A stretch of 64,000 nt of DNA from Elmis aenea (taxonomy: Eukaryota > Arthropoda > Insecta > Coleoptera > Elmidae). Positions 23,211 to 35,345 of the stretch are shown here, piece by piece. Location of the stretch: contig OX393577.1 in NCBI GenBank assembly GCA_947652605.1, forward strand, positions 26,911,466-26,975,465. The letters run 5' to 3'. Made by a program: the position numbers and the translations under genes. Each line of letters starts with the position of its first letter. The first letter of the stretch is position 1. Under the pieces are notes generated by a model. The model did no database searches. It was not told where the DNA came from and saw only the letters and a program-made list of their open reading frames with translations.

Positions 23211-23981
23211 TACAGGGTGTCCCAGTTACCGTAGACAGAATGGGGATCTCGTAAATGGTAAGAGATACAGCGTTGGTTAAATGGGTCAAAATGATCTATG
23301 ATTTAAGATATTTTTTTAAAAAAAGATAGTTTTTGCGCTATTGATAAAAACCAAACAATTTCGTTTTTAATATTTGCTTATAACTGGCTTATTTGAAATC
23401 ATAATCAAAATATTTTTCGACATTATCAGGACGCTTTTTTGCGTAGATTTAAAATATACCGCCGACCTCACTATCTATTTTTCTTTGGAAACAATCAGAT
23501 TAATTAACATAGCCATGAATAGCAACAGGTTTGCTAAACCGGCTTTATTCAAATTAAAAAAAAAAAAAAAATTGTTAATAAATTCTACACAACTTCATTT
23601 GTTTTTGTTATTTTAACGTCAACTTTCTTATTTTATATACGGGTTATAGTTGGATGTGACACCATAAAAAGAGATTTTTTTTCAAGTACATTGATGTATC
23701 GGTTGCTAGGTTCATTTAAAAAAATAAGTAAGTTATTAAAATATTGTTGTAATTATTTTTAATGAAAAAGGCCATAGAAAAACATAACTAAACTATTAAA
23801 TAAATAAGCTAGCTGTACTTAACAAAACACAAAAAAAAAATCTTAGACAATTTAGTTATTTTTTACATTTTAAAATTTATGATTTTTTACTAATTTAAAT
23901 ATTTATACAAAGTTAATGTTAAGATGACATTTACTATTTATGATATTTTTATGCTTTGCACGATTACTGGGACACTCTGTA
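23211..23981. repeat. TACAGGGTGTCCCAG-ended repeat element
   Basis: Left TACAGGGTGTCCCAGT and right ACTGGGACACTCTGTA are inverted copies 771 bp apart. A subterminal GGGGATCTCGTAAATGGTAA motif follows the left end, as in the element at 17312. Confidence 0.7.
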
Positions 23982-24386
23982 TTTTATACTATTTTTTACC
24001 AAACAAATTCAAAATTAATTGTTAGTTTTGTTTTACGCGACATTAACAAACATTTTGGACAGTCCTCACTGACCTAACAGTAAGGAAAACGCTTATTAGA
24101 TACAACCTAAGCGCTCTAAAAATACTTCTTGCAAGAAAATATGATACGGGTTACAGCTTACAGCCATTATTCTTCAAATTTCCAACACACCAACCGGAAG
24201 CACAGATAATCATTTCAACGTTTTACATTTTGTATTTCCTGGATTGATCTTTTACAATTCAATTTAAGAGTTTTTTATTAATTGCTGTGGTGCCTCAAAT
24301 TATAATACAGCAAGTATACAAAGAGTTTTTTGTATGTAAGTAAAACATATTTAACGAACACGCAATTGTTTTTTATGTATTATGTA
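23982..24386. other. No gene seen
   Basis: AT-rich spacer between two TACAGGGTG-type repeats. Confidence 0.5.
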
Positions 24387-25065
24387 ACCAGGGTGTCCCA
24401 GATAACATTCTAAGCATAAAATCTCGTCTAGAATTTAGCATCTCAACATGTCAAATTTTTCATTATTTGTAAATGTTGCCATAATTATAACAAAATTACT
24501 ACAACGACTATCGCATTACACAAAGAAATTATAAAATGCAAATAAATTATACTGTCGTTTGACATTTAATTGGTTGTTTATTGTTTTTTTTCCATAGATA
24601 GCTTGATATGTGATTGGTAAAATACGATTTTTCTTGATTTTGTGAGTTATTTATAAAAATAAATATGATAAGTAATATCTTATTAAAAAGAGGAAAAAAG
24701 GCACATTAAACAATTCCAAAGCCAACTTGACGGCTCCTTCAAAAATAAATAAATTAGGGATAATACTCAAAAACGTAAAGTGATAATAAAATCTAAAATA
24801 GTAGTTATATTCTACATCAAAAAGTACCTCAAGAAAATACAAATAAAATTGATCATTGATTAAGACAAAAAAAGTTATGAGAAAAAAGAAATTCAACATG
24901 TTCATATTTTTTGCTATAATTTCTGGAGGACGAGGACTTTTGTACTTTTAAAAGTTGATTATAGCTCCCCTAATACTTAAGATTAACTCATCTAATTTAA
25001 GTAAACCTGTACCTCTTATAATAAGTGAGATCACATGCTGGAAATGCTATCTGGGCCACCCTGTA
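24387..25065. repeat. CAGGGTGTCCCAGA-ended repeat element
   Basis: Left ACCAGGGTGTCCCAGATA and right TATCTGGGCCACCCTGTA are imperfect inverses. The subterminal AATAAGTGAGATC motif near 25020 also occurs at 26035 and 40200. Confidence 0.65.
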
Positions 25066-26081
25066 TGCGGTACGCGACGGTCACTGGGCGACAAACGAAT
25101 GCAATGAATTCAGGCAATAAAAAGTACTTGATAAATAACACAAATTGCAACCATTAAAATAAAAAATTTGGTTGTAATAAAACAAAAACGAATCAATCTG
25201 GAAAAAATTAATGATAAACCATCCGATAACATTGAATAAAAAGATAAAGGAAGGAGCTTTTAATACTATACTGAGCGTTTGAGCGGCGACGGAAATGACG
25301 ACATAAATGGCCTCTGATGGCGGCAGGTTTTGACAGGTCAAAGTCAATAAATTAAGGGTTTTGTGTGCTACAATGGTTAGCTGCAGATCTTGTAGTCTTA
25401 CTAGGTCAAAAAATGTTGAAGATTAAAAGATTACGTTTCATAGGTAAGAAGACATTAATATTTTGTAGTGTAATCATGTATTGAAAATTTGATGTGGTCT
25501 GTCAAAATGGTAGTAGTATGTCATATCAGTGGCGTGCATTTGTGTACAGCATATTTTTTAACTCTCATAATAAACAATCCAAATATTGAAATATGCTGTC
25601 GTGTTTTGAATTCCCTCAACCACGAAACAAGAAAAAATAAGTAAATAACAGGCTCAATTCAAAACAAAGCAAATATTTACATTAATCAATACATATTTAA
25701 AAATGTTAGATACGCCACTGAGAAGCGGAAACATGCATCCGCCATATTGAGAGGCCAACCTGGACGCCTTAGTATCGCTATAACGCTCCTTCCCTTATCT
25801 TTTTATTCAATGGCCGATAAGGCTTAAAAAGTTGCTTAGGCAATGTTTCTACACATTTGAAATATTTTATACACCAAAGGAGTTATACAAGATTTTCTCG
25901 AATTTCCCAATATTATTTTTTTTAACTTTTCGCATACCGTCTGAGATATTTCCAATTTCTCTAAGGATTGTTAACGAGCACCAAATTTAGCAACTTTGCC
26001 AAATTGAAACCTACACTCTAGCACTAGCTAATATAATAAGCGAGATTCCCATGTTTAAACTTGAATTTCAAACACCCTGTA
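25066..26081. repeat. Right arm of a TACAGGGTG element, split by an insertion
   Basis: About 25160-25229 plus 25813-26081 align with 39955-40246 (shared AAAACAAAAACGAATC, AATATTTTATACACCAAAGG and the terminal TTTCAAACACCCTGTATATG). The intervening 583 bp are an insertion listed separately. Confidence 0.7.
25230..25812. mobile_element. Inverted-repeat insertion with near-perfect 8-bp target duplication
   Basis: Ends CATTGAATAAAAAGATAA and TTATCTTTTTATTCAATG extend as inverted repeats for about 28 bp. Flanks TCCGATAA and GCCGATAA match at 7 of 8 bases. The related repeat at about 40014-40028 has the uninterrupted site. No transposase; superfamily unclear (8-bp duplication fits hAT or P). Confidence 0.75.
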
Positions 26082-27832
26082 TATGTAGCATGTTTAAATA
26101 TGTTTGTTTATTACAAAATAATAATAATAAATGACTTATTGTTTATTTGATATATTATTTTGTGGCCCACTTATCTATCGCCCAGTCGTCGCCAAGTTGA
26201 CCGTGTCCGCCCTGTATTGTATGTACAATGCAGGCACAGATTTGATAAAATATATGTATTTTCAAAAATGCAGGTAATTATAATTATACCCGGTATCGCA
26301 CTTAATAAATAATGTTGGTGGCGTGTCTTAAAGATTGCGGAAAAGAACCTCGATTAGATTTGCGTACCCCGTTTTGTAAAATTTGCCTTCTTCTTTTAGA
26401 GTTTCTAAGAGCGAGCATTTTTCACTTATCTGGTTGAAATTAACGCAGTCGACGTTGACTTCTAACTTCAACTCTAAAATGTTTGAAGTTTTTCCGCTTT
26501 TCTATTTACGTTACGTTTGAAAGAACTTATATTTAAAAAACATGAAATGGAACCCTTTTAGCTGATAGGAAATTTCATTTAGATATTATGCATTTATGTA
26601 AGGACTTGTATTATTTATGAAACGTAAATTTTAGGAATAGGTTAATACAAATACATTTCCTTGGCTTATATCAATAGTTAAAACACATATCTGACACGAC
26701 TAATCAAACAAATATAAATCCTGTTCCTCCATTGGAAAGTTTCAACTTGTAAATGTAAAAGTTAAAAAAATCTTATTATCACTATGTCATCATGACTTAA
26801 AAATAAACAATGATGTACCACAAATCGCACAATGCAAATGTACTGGTCTGAAAAGCTATTAAAGAAAAATGTAATCATGTGCAACTATTAAATCATTTTT
26901 CTAAAAGCTTTACAGTTACTTACTAACCGTTCTTTACTAACAATTACAAAAGTATTACCAGTTACGAAAACTTAAAGCAAAATTAGTTAGTGGTCGTTGT
27001 ATCCTTCAAAAGTTTGCAACCCAATCCTTTAATTGTTCGTAAATCACAATTAAATTAAAGCAGTGCACTCTTGAAGTTCAACCTACAGTACGAATAGGAT
27101 ATATTTAATTTTTTAATTCTGGCGCTAAATTAATAAGTTACTCAAACAACCTCAATTTTTAAGCAATTTAAACAGCCGTTATTCAAAAATAAACATTTCT
27201 AAGCGTGGTGGCGGATCCATTATTTAATTTACATCCGGTGAGGGATGTACAATATACAGATAAAACACAGCTGTTCAAAGTATCATTGTAACAGTTCAAG
27301 TTTTATCGTTCCCACATGAATAACGTCTTTTAGCTCTATTTTTAGATTACTCAAATCAAATGGCTGAGATTTTCAATCTACTTTGTGATATCTTATGTGT
27401 ATAATAAACGATCAATTAGTTAATGGATAGTTTTAATAGAAGACTGCTCAGAATCTGATTTAAACATGCAATTTTTCTACTGCCATATCAACAGGAAATA
27501 TTAAGTAGTACAATTAATTAGTGATAACTTTAGTAATTCAGAGTTGCAGGTTTAACTAAATGGAAATAACAATTTAACAGTTTGATTAGTTTTCGAAAGA
27601 ACTGTGACATTAAAACAAATTACCTTTATTGTTTACAAAATAAAATAACACGATGTGGACATTATTTTGCATTCACTTTTAACCATTTATTTACAGTTTT
27701 TCTTAACTTTAAACACTTCATTTTATATGTCTCACCAACAAATAACTACTAATTTAAAATAAAATAAACAGATTGACTAAACATTTAACATGATTGTCAC
27801 CAACACCGACCACGTTACTCGAATTCACGTCC
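26082..27832. other. Intergenic, no gene seen
   Basis: AT-rich; one GCCCTGTATTGTATGTAC near 26210 may be another decayed TACAGGG-type end. No exons recognised. Confidence 0.5.
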
Positions 27833-28081
27833 AACTGACACTAACGGGAACGGGCCACTAACCTGACAGTTTCCATTTTCAAAAGTTGCCACTAGATGGC
27901 CTAAACCATATCCGTTTTTCAAACCTTTTCATTCTGTGAAACGCATGTGGCAGCCGTACTTTTGGCTGATGCAATAGTGAAGGCACACTATTTAATAAAA
28001 TAAAATAAATTACGTGATTGTGTTGGTGCGAAAATAAAATATTTATCGAGTATATTTAGTTCTATTCGTATTGGTTGTACA
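27833..28081. promoter_or_regulatory. Putative eIF2 beta promoter and 5' UTR, possibly bidirectional
   Basis: GC content rises here. On the minus strand TCAGTT (27838-27833) fits the arthropod initiator consensus. CCACTAGATGGC at 27889-27900 matches the CTCF core consensus. The eIF2 beta start codon lies at 28082. Transcription starts are inferred, not seen. Confidence 0.4.
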
Positions 28082-30868
28082 ATGGCCGAAGATGATGCGG
28101 TAAGTGAAAAATTACGTGTAAATGACAAGTTGCAGCTGTCAGATTTAAAGGTTAGAAGTTGTGTGCAATCACGTTGTTGAAACAATAAAACGTTGCTGTA
28201 GATAATGTTACAGAAATGGTTATTAAAATGGGACGAAATATAGAATTATGTGATACTACTTATATTAGGTCGATAATTCTTAAAAATATGGTAGTATCAG
28301 TAGGAACAGTTTTCTATTTAACGTGGTTGTGTGGTGGTTATTACTATTTTACAATATGTGCACTAGATGATGCTACGTAGGATAATGAAGTTGTAGTTTC
28401 TTTTTAAAATTCTTTGGGCGGTTTTTATATATAAGCCTTTTGCTTTAAAAATGGTGAATTTTTTAATTTTTAGGTGTTTATTTTTAGTTTGTTCAACAAT
28501 ATTTGCTTACATCATAAATGCATGCTGATTGAACTTTTAGTTCTAACAAAAAAATCCGTACAATTATTGCAACTGTTTAACACTGTACCAGATCATACAT
28601 TTAAATTTTGGAAAAGTTGCAAAATTTTATGCTCATGAATAGTAGCCAAATAGATTCCAAATATCTGCAACCCGGTTCTAAAAACTGAAAAAAGCTGAAT
28701 TTACCATTTTACCCTGCAACTTTTTTATTTACAAAAAATTTTAAATTTTGGGGTAACTATTCTTTCTCAATGTAAATGATGTAGTCAAGTGATATATTTT
28801 AAAAATTAAAAACAAGTGCAAGCCAACTTTGTGGAAATTACGTATGGGCACCCTTATATAAAAAGTTAATATTGAAAAACTTAAACCGAATTGACTTGGC
28901 AAAAGATTAATATTAAATTCAGTATAAAAACTTGCATCAAGGGCATTTTCACGAAATTTAAGAGTGTTTAAAAAAAGTTATAAAGATGTATAGATGAAAA
29001 GTCAAATGTTTCAGAATTTACAGTTGAAAATGGTTGCAGATGTCTGAAATCTGTTTCAACATTATTTATTGATCAAGAAAAAATGTATAAACTTTTCCAA
29101 GAAGCCTATGCTGTTGCACAGAGGTTTCCAAAGTGGGATGCTCGAGATAATTCGTAATAAATTAATATTTTTGTTATCACAGCATAATTTAATGAAATTT
29201 ATAATAAAACTTTTGGAATTTGTTATTCTGGGGTGCGTGCTAATTCTGCAACATAAAAGTATGCATGACAAAAACGTTTAAAGATTGCTGCTGTATGCTG
29301 TAGTTTCTAGCAAACAAGGTTCCCTTGATGGAACTCAAATTTCAATCAGCCTGCAAAAATCTTCAAATGGTTGCTTCTATGGAATAGAAATTAAATAAAA
29401 ATTACTTAAACACAATTTAAACCTAAACAAAGGCTTATTTATGTGTAATACTTTGTATTATTATATTTAAATATTTTGCTCTTTATTTTTACATTTCCAA
29501 TTCAAATATCAATTTAAAAAATGTTGCCAATAGGTAATTTTGATTTAACAAACTTAAAATAAATGCATTGCAATTTAAAATTTTCCTATTTTTTTAGATT
29601 TTTGATCCGACCTTAAAGAAAAAGAAGAAAAAAAAGAAGACTGCTTTTGATATCGATGCAGCTCTTGCAGAAGGTTCTGGTGATCAATCTGAAGCAACTG
29701 CCCCTATTACTACAACAAGTAATGGAGGCGACATAGAAAACAAGGAGGAAGATCAAGATGACTCGAATATTGATATCGACTTAGATTTTAGCAAGAAGAA
29801 AAAGAAAAAGAAGAAACCATTTAATATGGAAGAACTGGATGGTGCACTTACCGAAGTTAAAGATAAGGACGAACTGATAAATGATACAGGTGTCAATCAA
29901 GAAGAAATGAATCTTGATGACAATCTTGATTTAGAATTAGACTTTAGTAAAACGAAGAAAAAGAAAAAGAAGAAGAAGGATTTAGGAGAAATCATTGCGG
30001 AAGCAGATGATAAACAAGAAGATAAAGAAAATGGTAACTATTAATATTAACTTCATTTTTAGTTAGTTTTGTTTTTATATATTAAACTAAAAATTGCTTA
30101 CTAATAACATGCTGCACTTTAGTGGACAAAATTCCAGAAACTGGTAAGATTTTTTGCTAAAAAAATCATGTCATAATTTTGTATATGAATGAGTTTTTTT
30201 TTTTTGATAGAATATTTGTTTTTACAGTAGAAGACACTTCAGTATCGTGGACGGGTTCAGATCGTGATTACACTTATGATGAATTATTAAATAGAGTTTT
30301 TGAAATTATGAGAGACAAGAACCCTGATATGGTAGCTGGCAAAAAGCAGAAGTTCGTCATGCGACCACCACAAGTTGTTAGAATTGGTACTAAGAAGACA
30401 TCATTTGCCAATTTTGCCGAAATTTGTAGAACACTTCATCGTCAACCAAAACATTTATTAGACTTTCTTCTTGCTGAGTTAGGTACTAGTGGATCGGTCG
30501 ATGGTAACAGCCAACTTATTATTAAAGGAAGATTCCAACAGAAACAAATTGAAAATGTATTAAGAAGGTAATTGTCATATTTATTTGTTTAATGTGAATT
30601 ATAGTAAATGTGTATAATTTTTTTTCAGATATATTAAGGAATATGTAACGTGTCATACTTGTCGTTCACCAGATACAATTCTACAGAAAGACACAAGGTT
30701 ATTCTTTTTACAGTGCGAAACTTGTGGTTCTAGATGTTCAGTAGCAAGCATAAAATCTGGTTTTCAGGTAAATCTGTCATGGAATATAATTAACAATGTT
30801 TTAATACTTATATTTTTTATTAGGCCGTCACTTCGAAACGTGCAGCGATTCGTGCAAAAACAGCCTAA
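28082..30868 (+). CDS. EIF2S2: Eukaryotic translation initiation factor 2 subunit beta (eIF2 beta)
   Basis: Beta subunit of the eIF2 heterotrimer that brings initiator tRNA to the 40S ribosome and contacts eIF5 and eIF2B. Exons: 28082-28099 (MAEDDA), 29598-30033, microexon 30123-30143, 30228-30567, 30629-30767 and 30824-30868 (stop TAA 30866-30868). Phases agree at each GT-AG junction and give 332 residues, about the human length. The N-terminal half carries three poly-lysine boxes (KKKKKKKK near residues 12, 70 and 125) separated by acidic stretches, the usual eIF5/eIF2B epsilon docking sites. The C-terminal half has the conserved core ([64 protein letters not shown]) and a zinc ribbon of two CxxC pairs (CHTC, and CETC preceding SRC). 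AATAAA lies at 31182. Identification is certain; the 6-codon first exon is supported by phase and donor GTAAGT. Confidence 0.97.
28100..29597. other. eIF2 beta intron 1
   Basis: Donor GTAAGT at 28100 and acceptor TTTTTTTAG ending at 29597. It holds a coding-like relic at about 28984-29400 (listed separately); the rest is AT-rich and anonymous. Confidence 0.7.
28984..29400 (+). pseudogene. Unidentified broken coding-like segment in eIF2 beta intron 1
   Basis: Three plus-strand open stretches follow one another with stops or frame changes between them: 28984-29154 (contains [19 protein letters not shown] and [12 protein letters not shown]), 29069-29281 in another frame ([20 protein letters not shown]), and 29284-29397 ([33 protein letters not shown]). 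Their amino-acid make-up is less AT-driven than surrounding noise, which suggests a decayed gene or retrocopy. I do not recognise the family. Confidence 0.3.
30123..30143 (+). CDS. EIF2S2: 21-nt microexon of eIF2 beta
   Basis: Flanked by CACTTTAG| and |GTAAGA; reads V-DKIPET-G across junctions and preserves phase 1 on both sides, so it could be skipped without a frameshift. It sits in the linker between the third lysine box and the conserved core. Confidence 0.75.
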
Positions 30869-31181
30869 CCAATTGCATACTAAGTTACCGCAATATTTAT
30901 GTATTAAGCGCCATATTTATGAGCAATTTTGCGTAGGTCATTTTCCTTTAGTTTTATTCCGGTATATAAAGTACATTACTAAACAATTATATTTGCCATG
31001 CAAAATTGTTTGTAAATTAACGTATTATGTACATGTGTATAACAACATTTTCGTACAGTACTAAGTGAATTTTAAAATCAAAAGTAATTGTCCTAGGTGT
31101 ATTTTGTATAAGTCATGTTTGTAGGTTGCGACTGGTGTGTAATTATCGGTTTTACATGTAATGTACCTAGACCAAGCGTTT

Positions 31182-31187
31182 AATAAA
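31182..31187 (+). terminator. Poly(A) signal of eIF2 beta
   Basis: AATAAA about 310 nt after the stop codon, followed by a T-rich stretch. Confidence 0.6.
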
Positions 31188-32074
31188 GGTTTATATTTAA
31201 AAATAGTATTTTTTTATCAAACTAAATATATTTCCTATAATTTACAAAATAAATATAGACGAATTAGATTTATTCTCATTGGAAATGTCTAATTAAAAAA
31301 TCAATTGTTTTGTTTTTTTATCAGTTTTAATCAGGGTTGAGCAGATTTAAATCAAGTGATTTTAAAAAAAAAAAATCATGGTTTTATATCACTGATTATA
31401 TGAGTACAATAAAATATTTATAATAAAACAAAATTTTATTACTATTAGTAATTAAAATCCACTTAATGGTGAACAAACCATATCAATTTGCTCTTGTAAA
31501 GTAAAATTCATTGTAGAAACGCAATAATTCAAAAAATAAATGACAAGTTTTTGATGTTAGCGAAGTGAACAGTCAGTTTTTAGATTTCCACGGCACTCTA
31601 TTTCAATAACGATTTGGAAAAAAATGTCGAATATCTCGAAAAGTATGAGTTTTGGGTATAGGACATACTTAACAAAAAATGAAGCTCTCCTAAAGACGAA
31701 TTCGATGACATAAAAAAATACAGGGGTTTGTATTTGAAAATCATGGAAGTTGCCACCTATTTACGAACACTCCTGTATGCGTGATTCAATTTTTTTCATA
31801 TCGAGCGAACAGAGCAATGTTTTCTGCATGTCCATACCAAATTACAACTCTGTACTTCAAAACAACTTCAGGAGAATTTTTTAAATAAAGACTTGAAAAA
31901 TTTTGAAAATTATTTTTTTTTAGTGACAAGGCCGCATAAAAACCTGCAGTATTTTATATTGATGCAAAGCTAAAAGTAAGGCGGTCAAAATTATTAAATA
32001 AAAAATGGGGTGTTGTATTTGAAATATAAAAGTTGCTATTAGTTCCAGAGAGGTGACTCACTCTGTATATTTAA

Positions 32075-33943
32075 CCCTTTCAGGTGAAGTGGTATCTCTG
32101 CGAAACCACATTTTCAAAAATTTCTAGGCTAAATGTGTAGCGATTTTAGCGGGAATTTTCGCGTCAATATGGTCTATAGCAGGGGTGGCCAAGACGTCGA
32201 CCGCGGTCTACTGGTCGACCGCAATGCCTCTGGAAGTCGCCCGTGAAGCTGACTTAAAAATTGACAAATTATAGTGATAAACTCAGAGCGTATTTGAATT
32301 TAAAAAATAATTGAAAATTATTTTCTGCAAATAATAGATACACAAAATATACACATTTAAAATCAATGGCTTCAAATGAAAGCTTCTGGAAATTAATAAG
32401 CAGGGATAAATAGCCAAATATTTGGAGAGTTGTTGCATATTTCAGTGCCTTTTTTGGTACGACACATTTGTAAGATTAGCATTTTCCTGCATAAATGGGA
32501 TAAAAACTAAACATAGGTCGCAATTATCTGATCTAGATTTGGAATTGTGTTTAAGAATTAGTTTAAGTTCATACGAGCCAAATTTTGACAAACTGGTCAA
32601 AACTATGTATGCATTGCCAAGTGTCATCAAAATAAAACAATTCTATTGTTTTTGTTTTGTTTTTGTAAAATTTGCTTTTAATTTATTTTTTGTGCGATCG
32701 TACTAGAAACAGCTGTTTGACGGACGCGTTAGCAACCATAAAGTACTGCATTACCGGCCCTATCCTTAGCAACGGCCGTAAAAGTAACTTTTTAGGCCGT
32801 TACCCTTAGCAACGGCCGAAAAAGTAACTTTTACGGCCGTTGCTAAGGAGAGGGCCGGTAATCACCGGTAATGCAGTACATACGCCGTCGTCTGTCAGTG
32901 ACAGAGTGTCGCGTAGTTTCTAACCTATAATTTTGAAAATTACTAAAAATTTAAATTGTTTTTAATTCGATCGCACAAAAAATTTAATATGCACCTCGGC
33001 CAAAACGTACTTTTTCGGCCTTGCCTGTTTGCTGGCCTCGACTACGTCTCGGCCAGCAAACCAGACGCGGCCGAAAAAGTTACACTTTTTGGCCTTGATA
33101 CATAAATAACTATTAATACAATTGTAAAACAATAATTTTCTTTTTTTCCTGTATTTTTTGAACTTTTTAAAATTCAGAACCAGTGCTAGAAAATAGTTAT
33201 TTATAGATAATTTTATAGTAGTCATAGTAAAATGTCTTCACCAGTTTGTGTCTTTTAGAAAAAACGTCATCATTTCGTAAGTATCTAAAATTTCATTAAA
33301 AAAAAAGACACAGTTCGTAAGTATCTTCTAAAAAAGTCATCGATTTGCAAATACTTAAAAAGGCCTTAAAAAACACCAATTCGTAGGTACCTTACAAAAA
33401 ATGTAGTCGCCCGCGGGTACACTTTCTCTCAAAAGTCGCCCCTACATATTTTAGTCGGTACTTTACCAAGTTTTTGAAATAATAGTGATTTTTTCGAAAA
33501 AAGTGACTAAAAGGCCGTTTCAACTAATTTTTTTTTCCATGAAACAATTCAATTAGTTGTTAAGTAAGTACCTGTAAAAAAAATTTTAAAAAATTTTAAT
33601 TATTTTTTTTTAATTACGTGGTTTCATTATGAAACCACTATGCTTTTTGGCACCAACTTATTCATAATTATTAAATATTATGTAAAACAACTTTTGTTTG
33701 GTTATAAAAATATATGCTTTTATGTAAGCATATAGCATAAATTACAATACTACAACTTATCTATTTATTTTGTACCACCTACCACTCAGGCATTGTGGTT
33801 TCACTGCGTAACCACATCATATTGTCAAAACGGACCAATTAAAAAAAAAAAAAAAAGAATCCTTTTTATTTAAGTCATATTAAGCTTATTTATAAAATTT
33901 CATTAAAAAATTTTAAGTATTTTATGTACTGTGCTTGAAAGGG
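32075..33943. mobile_element. piggyBac-like non-autonomous element, third layer
   Basis: CCCTTTCAGGTGAAGTGG and CTTGAAAGGG are bounded by TTAA (32071-32074 and 33944-33947). Subterminal blocks of the GTGGTTTC...GAAACCAC type occur near both ends. It contains a hAT-like left end (CAGGGGTGGCCAA, 32181) whose right end is missing, and hairpin element copy 2. Confidence 0.8.
32686..33113. repeat. Hairpin-rich repeat element, copy 2
   Basis: Nearly identical to 5652-6055 from TTTTTGTGCGATCG to GATACATAAATAACTAT. The main palindrome (32744-32878) carries a 10-bp duplication (CCGGTAATCA) absent from copy 1, and the segment after it is diverged (GTCGTCTGTCAGTGACAGAG). Confidence 0.75.
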
Positions 33944-34335
33944 TTAAAAATATTTTTATCATGTTCGGAAGAAAAAACTGTATAAAATAGCGTTTGAATC
34001 AACTTTATATCTCAAGCCGTTTAGCCACAATCGCCCGATCCCGCACTAATGACACCCTGTACATAATTAATTAAACATCACCATTTAGCACTGATTTTTT
34101 CAAAATTCCAAATCATTAGATTTAATTTTTCATTTTGACAAAAATTCTCCACTGAATTAAATATATTGGTTATTAAATATATTAGCACAAAACAGAAATA
34201 GCAGGTGAATATGTCACTAAATTTGATAATATGGTACATTATTTGATTTAAATCAAAAATTCTGTTTTAAATTAAATAAATCGATTTGTTTGATTTTTTT
34301 TTTAAATCATGATTTTTATCCACCCTGGTTTTAAT

Positions 34336-34779
34336 TCTGTTAGTTTTTCTGACTTTGTCATAAGTTTGCAGCGGTAATTATTACACTCGGGGCTATTTTT
34401 CAGCCAGTACGCATCCTGAACAAATAATATTGTATGTGTTATTTGATGCCTGGTAACTGTCTAAACCCACAATTTAAAAAAATAAAGGTACGGACAAGTT
34501 GTTTATGCATCTTTTATGCAATCTTATAATAATTAATACATACGATTAGTGATTAGTGCCATCCACAGGGTGTAGCGGTGTAGTATAGAGGCAGTCTGCG
34601 TCGGGGCGCCACAGGGGTGGTGTACGACATGAACAGGGTTACCAGCAGGGATGGAAAAATGTTTTAAACCATTACGTTGTTGTATAACGTTATTTATTAT
34701 TTGTTTTCGCTACATAACGTTATAAATAACATTAAAAAAATGAATTGTTATGTTATATAACGTTACTTAAATTATGATA
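34336..34779. other. Spacer with a probable hAT left end
   Basis: GCAGGGATGGAAAAATG near 34649 followed by several TAACGTTA palindromes (34685-34765) resembles a truncated hAT terminus. No gene. Confidence 0.35.
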
Positions 34780-35345
34780 TACAGGGTGTTTCTTAAGTAT
34801 TGCATGTATCAGGAGGTGATTCCTTATCGAAAATTAAGGGGGGTCTTTTATATAATTTTTTTTCCATAGACGTCTCCTTTCGGAGTTAAACCCCCCTAAA
34901 AAGGATTGGTAAAATTTATTGTAGGAGAATGATATTTGGTAGATGTTTTATACTTATTAAAAGGTCATAGTAATATTTTCAATCATTTCCCATCTACACA
35001 GGGGTCTGAAAAGTGTGAGCCTTGTTGGTTTTTTAATCAGAACTTTTTGGTGAGTTGAAATTTTTCCATTTAAAAATACTTTTTTGAAAGTTTGATTTAT
35101 TTGGAACATTTTTTTATTCCTTAGTTTTTCTCGTAAAACCTACAGTTTTTGAGTAAAAAATTAAATGAATGAACATGATCCATTAAATATTCTAAAATAA
35201 AACGATTCATTTTGGTGGTTACCTTGGTTTGATTATGTTTATAGTTCATACTGGGTAGAATTGATAAAACAAACCATGGTAACCACCAAAATGAATCGTT
35301 TTATATTGGAATATTAAATTTGATGGTTCATGTTCACTCATATAA
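34780..35345. repeat. Broken copy of TACAGGGTG inverted repeat subfamily A
   Basis: Same left arm as 9328 (TACAGGGTGTTTCTTAAG, CTCCTTTCGGAGT, AAAACGATTCATT) and the centre of the palindrome, then interrupted at about 35345 by a different element. Confidence 0.75.

Larger units (their letters stand above)
31560..34061. repeat. TACAGGGTG-family sequence, second layer of the stack
   Basis: Right-end-like termini CTCTGTATAT (32067) and GACACCCTGTA (34061) with the family's TTGTATTTGAAATA subterminal block near 32010 lie inside the hAT. The left border is not clear, so the start given is approximate. Confidence 0.4.
31332..34327. mobile_element. hAT-type element, outer layer of a nested transposon stack
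   Basis: CAGGGTTGAGCAGATTTAAA and its counterpart ending ATCCACCCTG are flanked by exact 8-bp duplications GTTTTAAT (31324-31331, 34328-34335). Subterminal AAATCA/TGATTT-rich blocks mirror each other. Later insertions make up most of its 3 kb. No transposase remnant seen. Confidence 0.85.
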
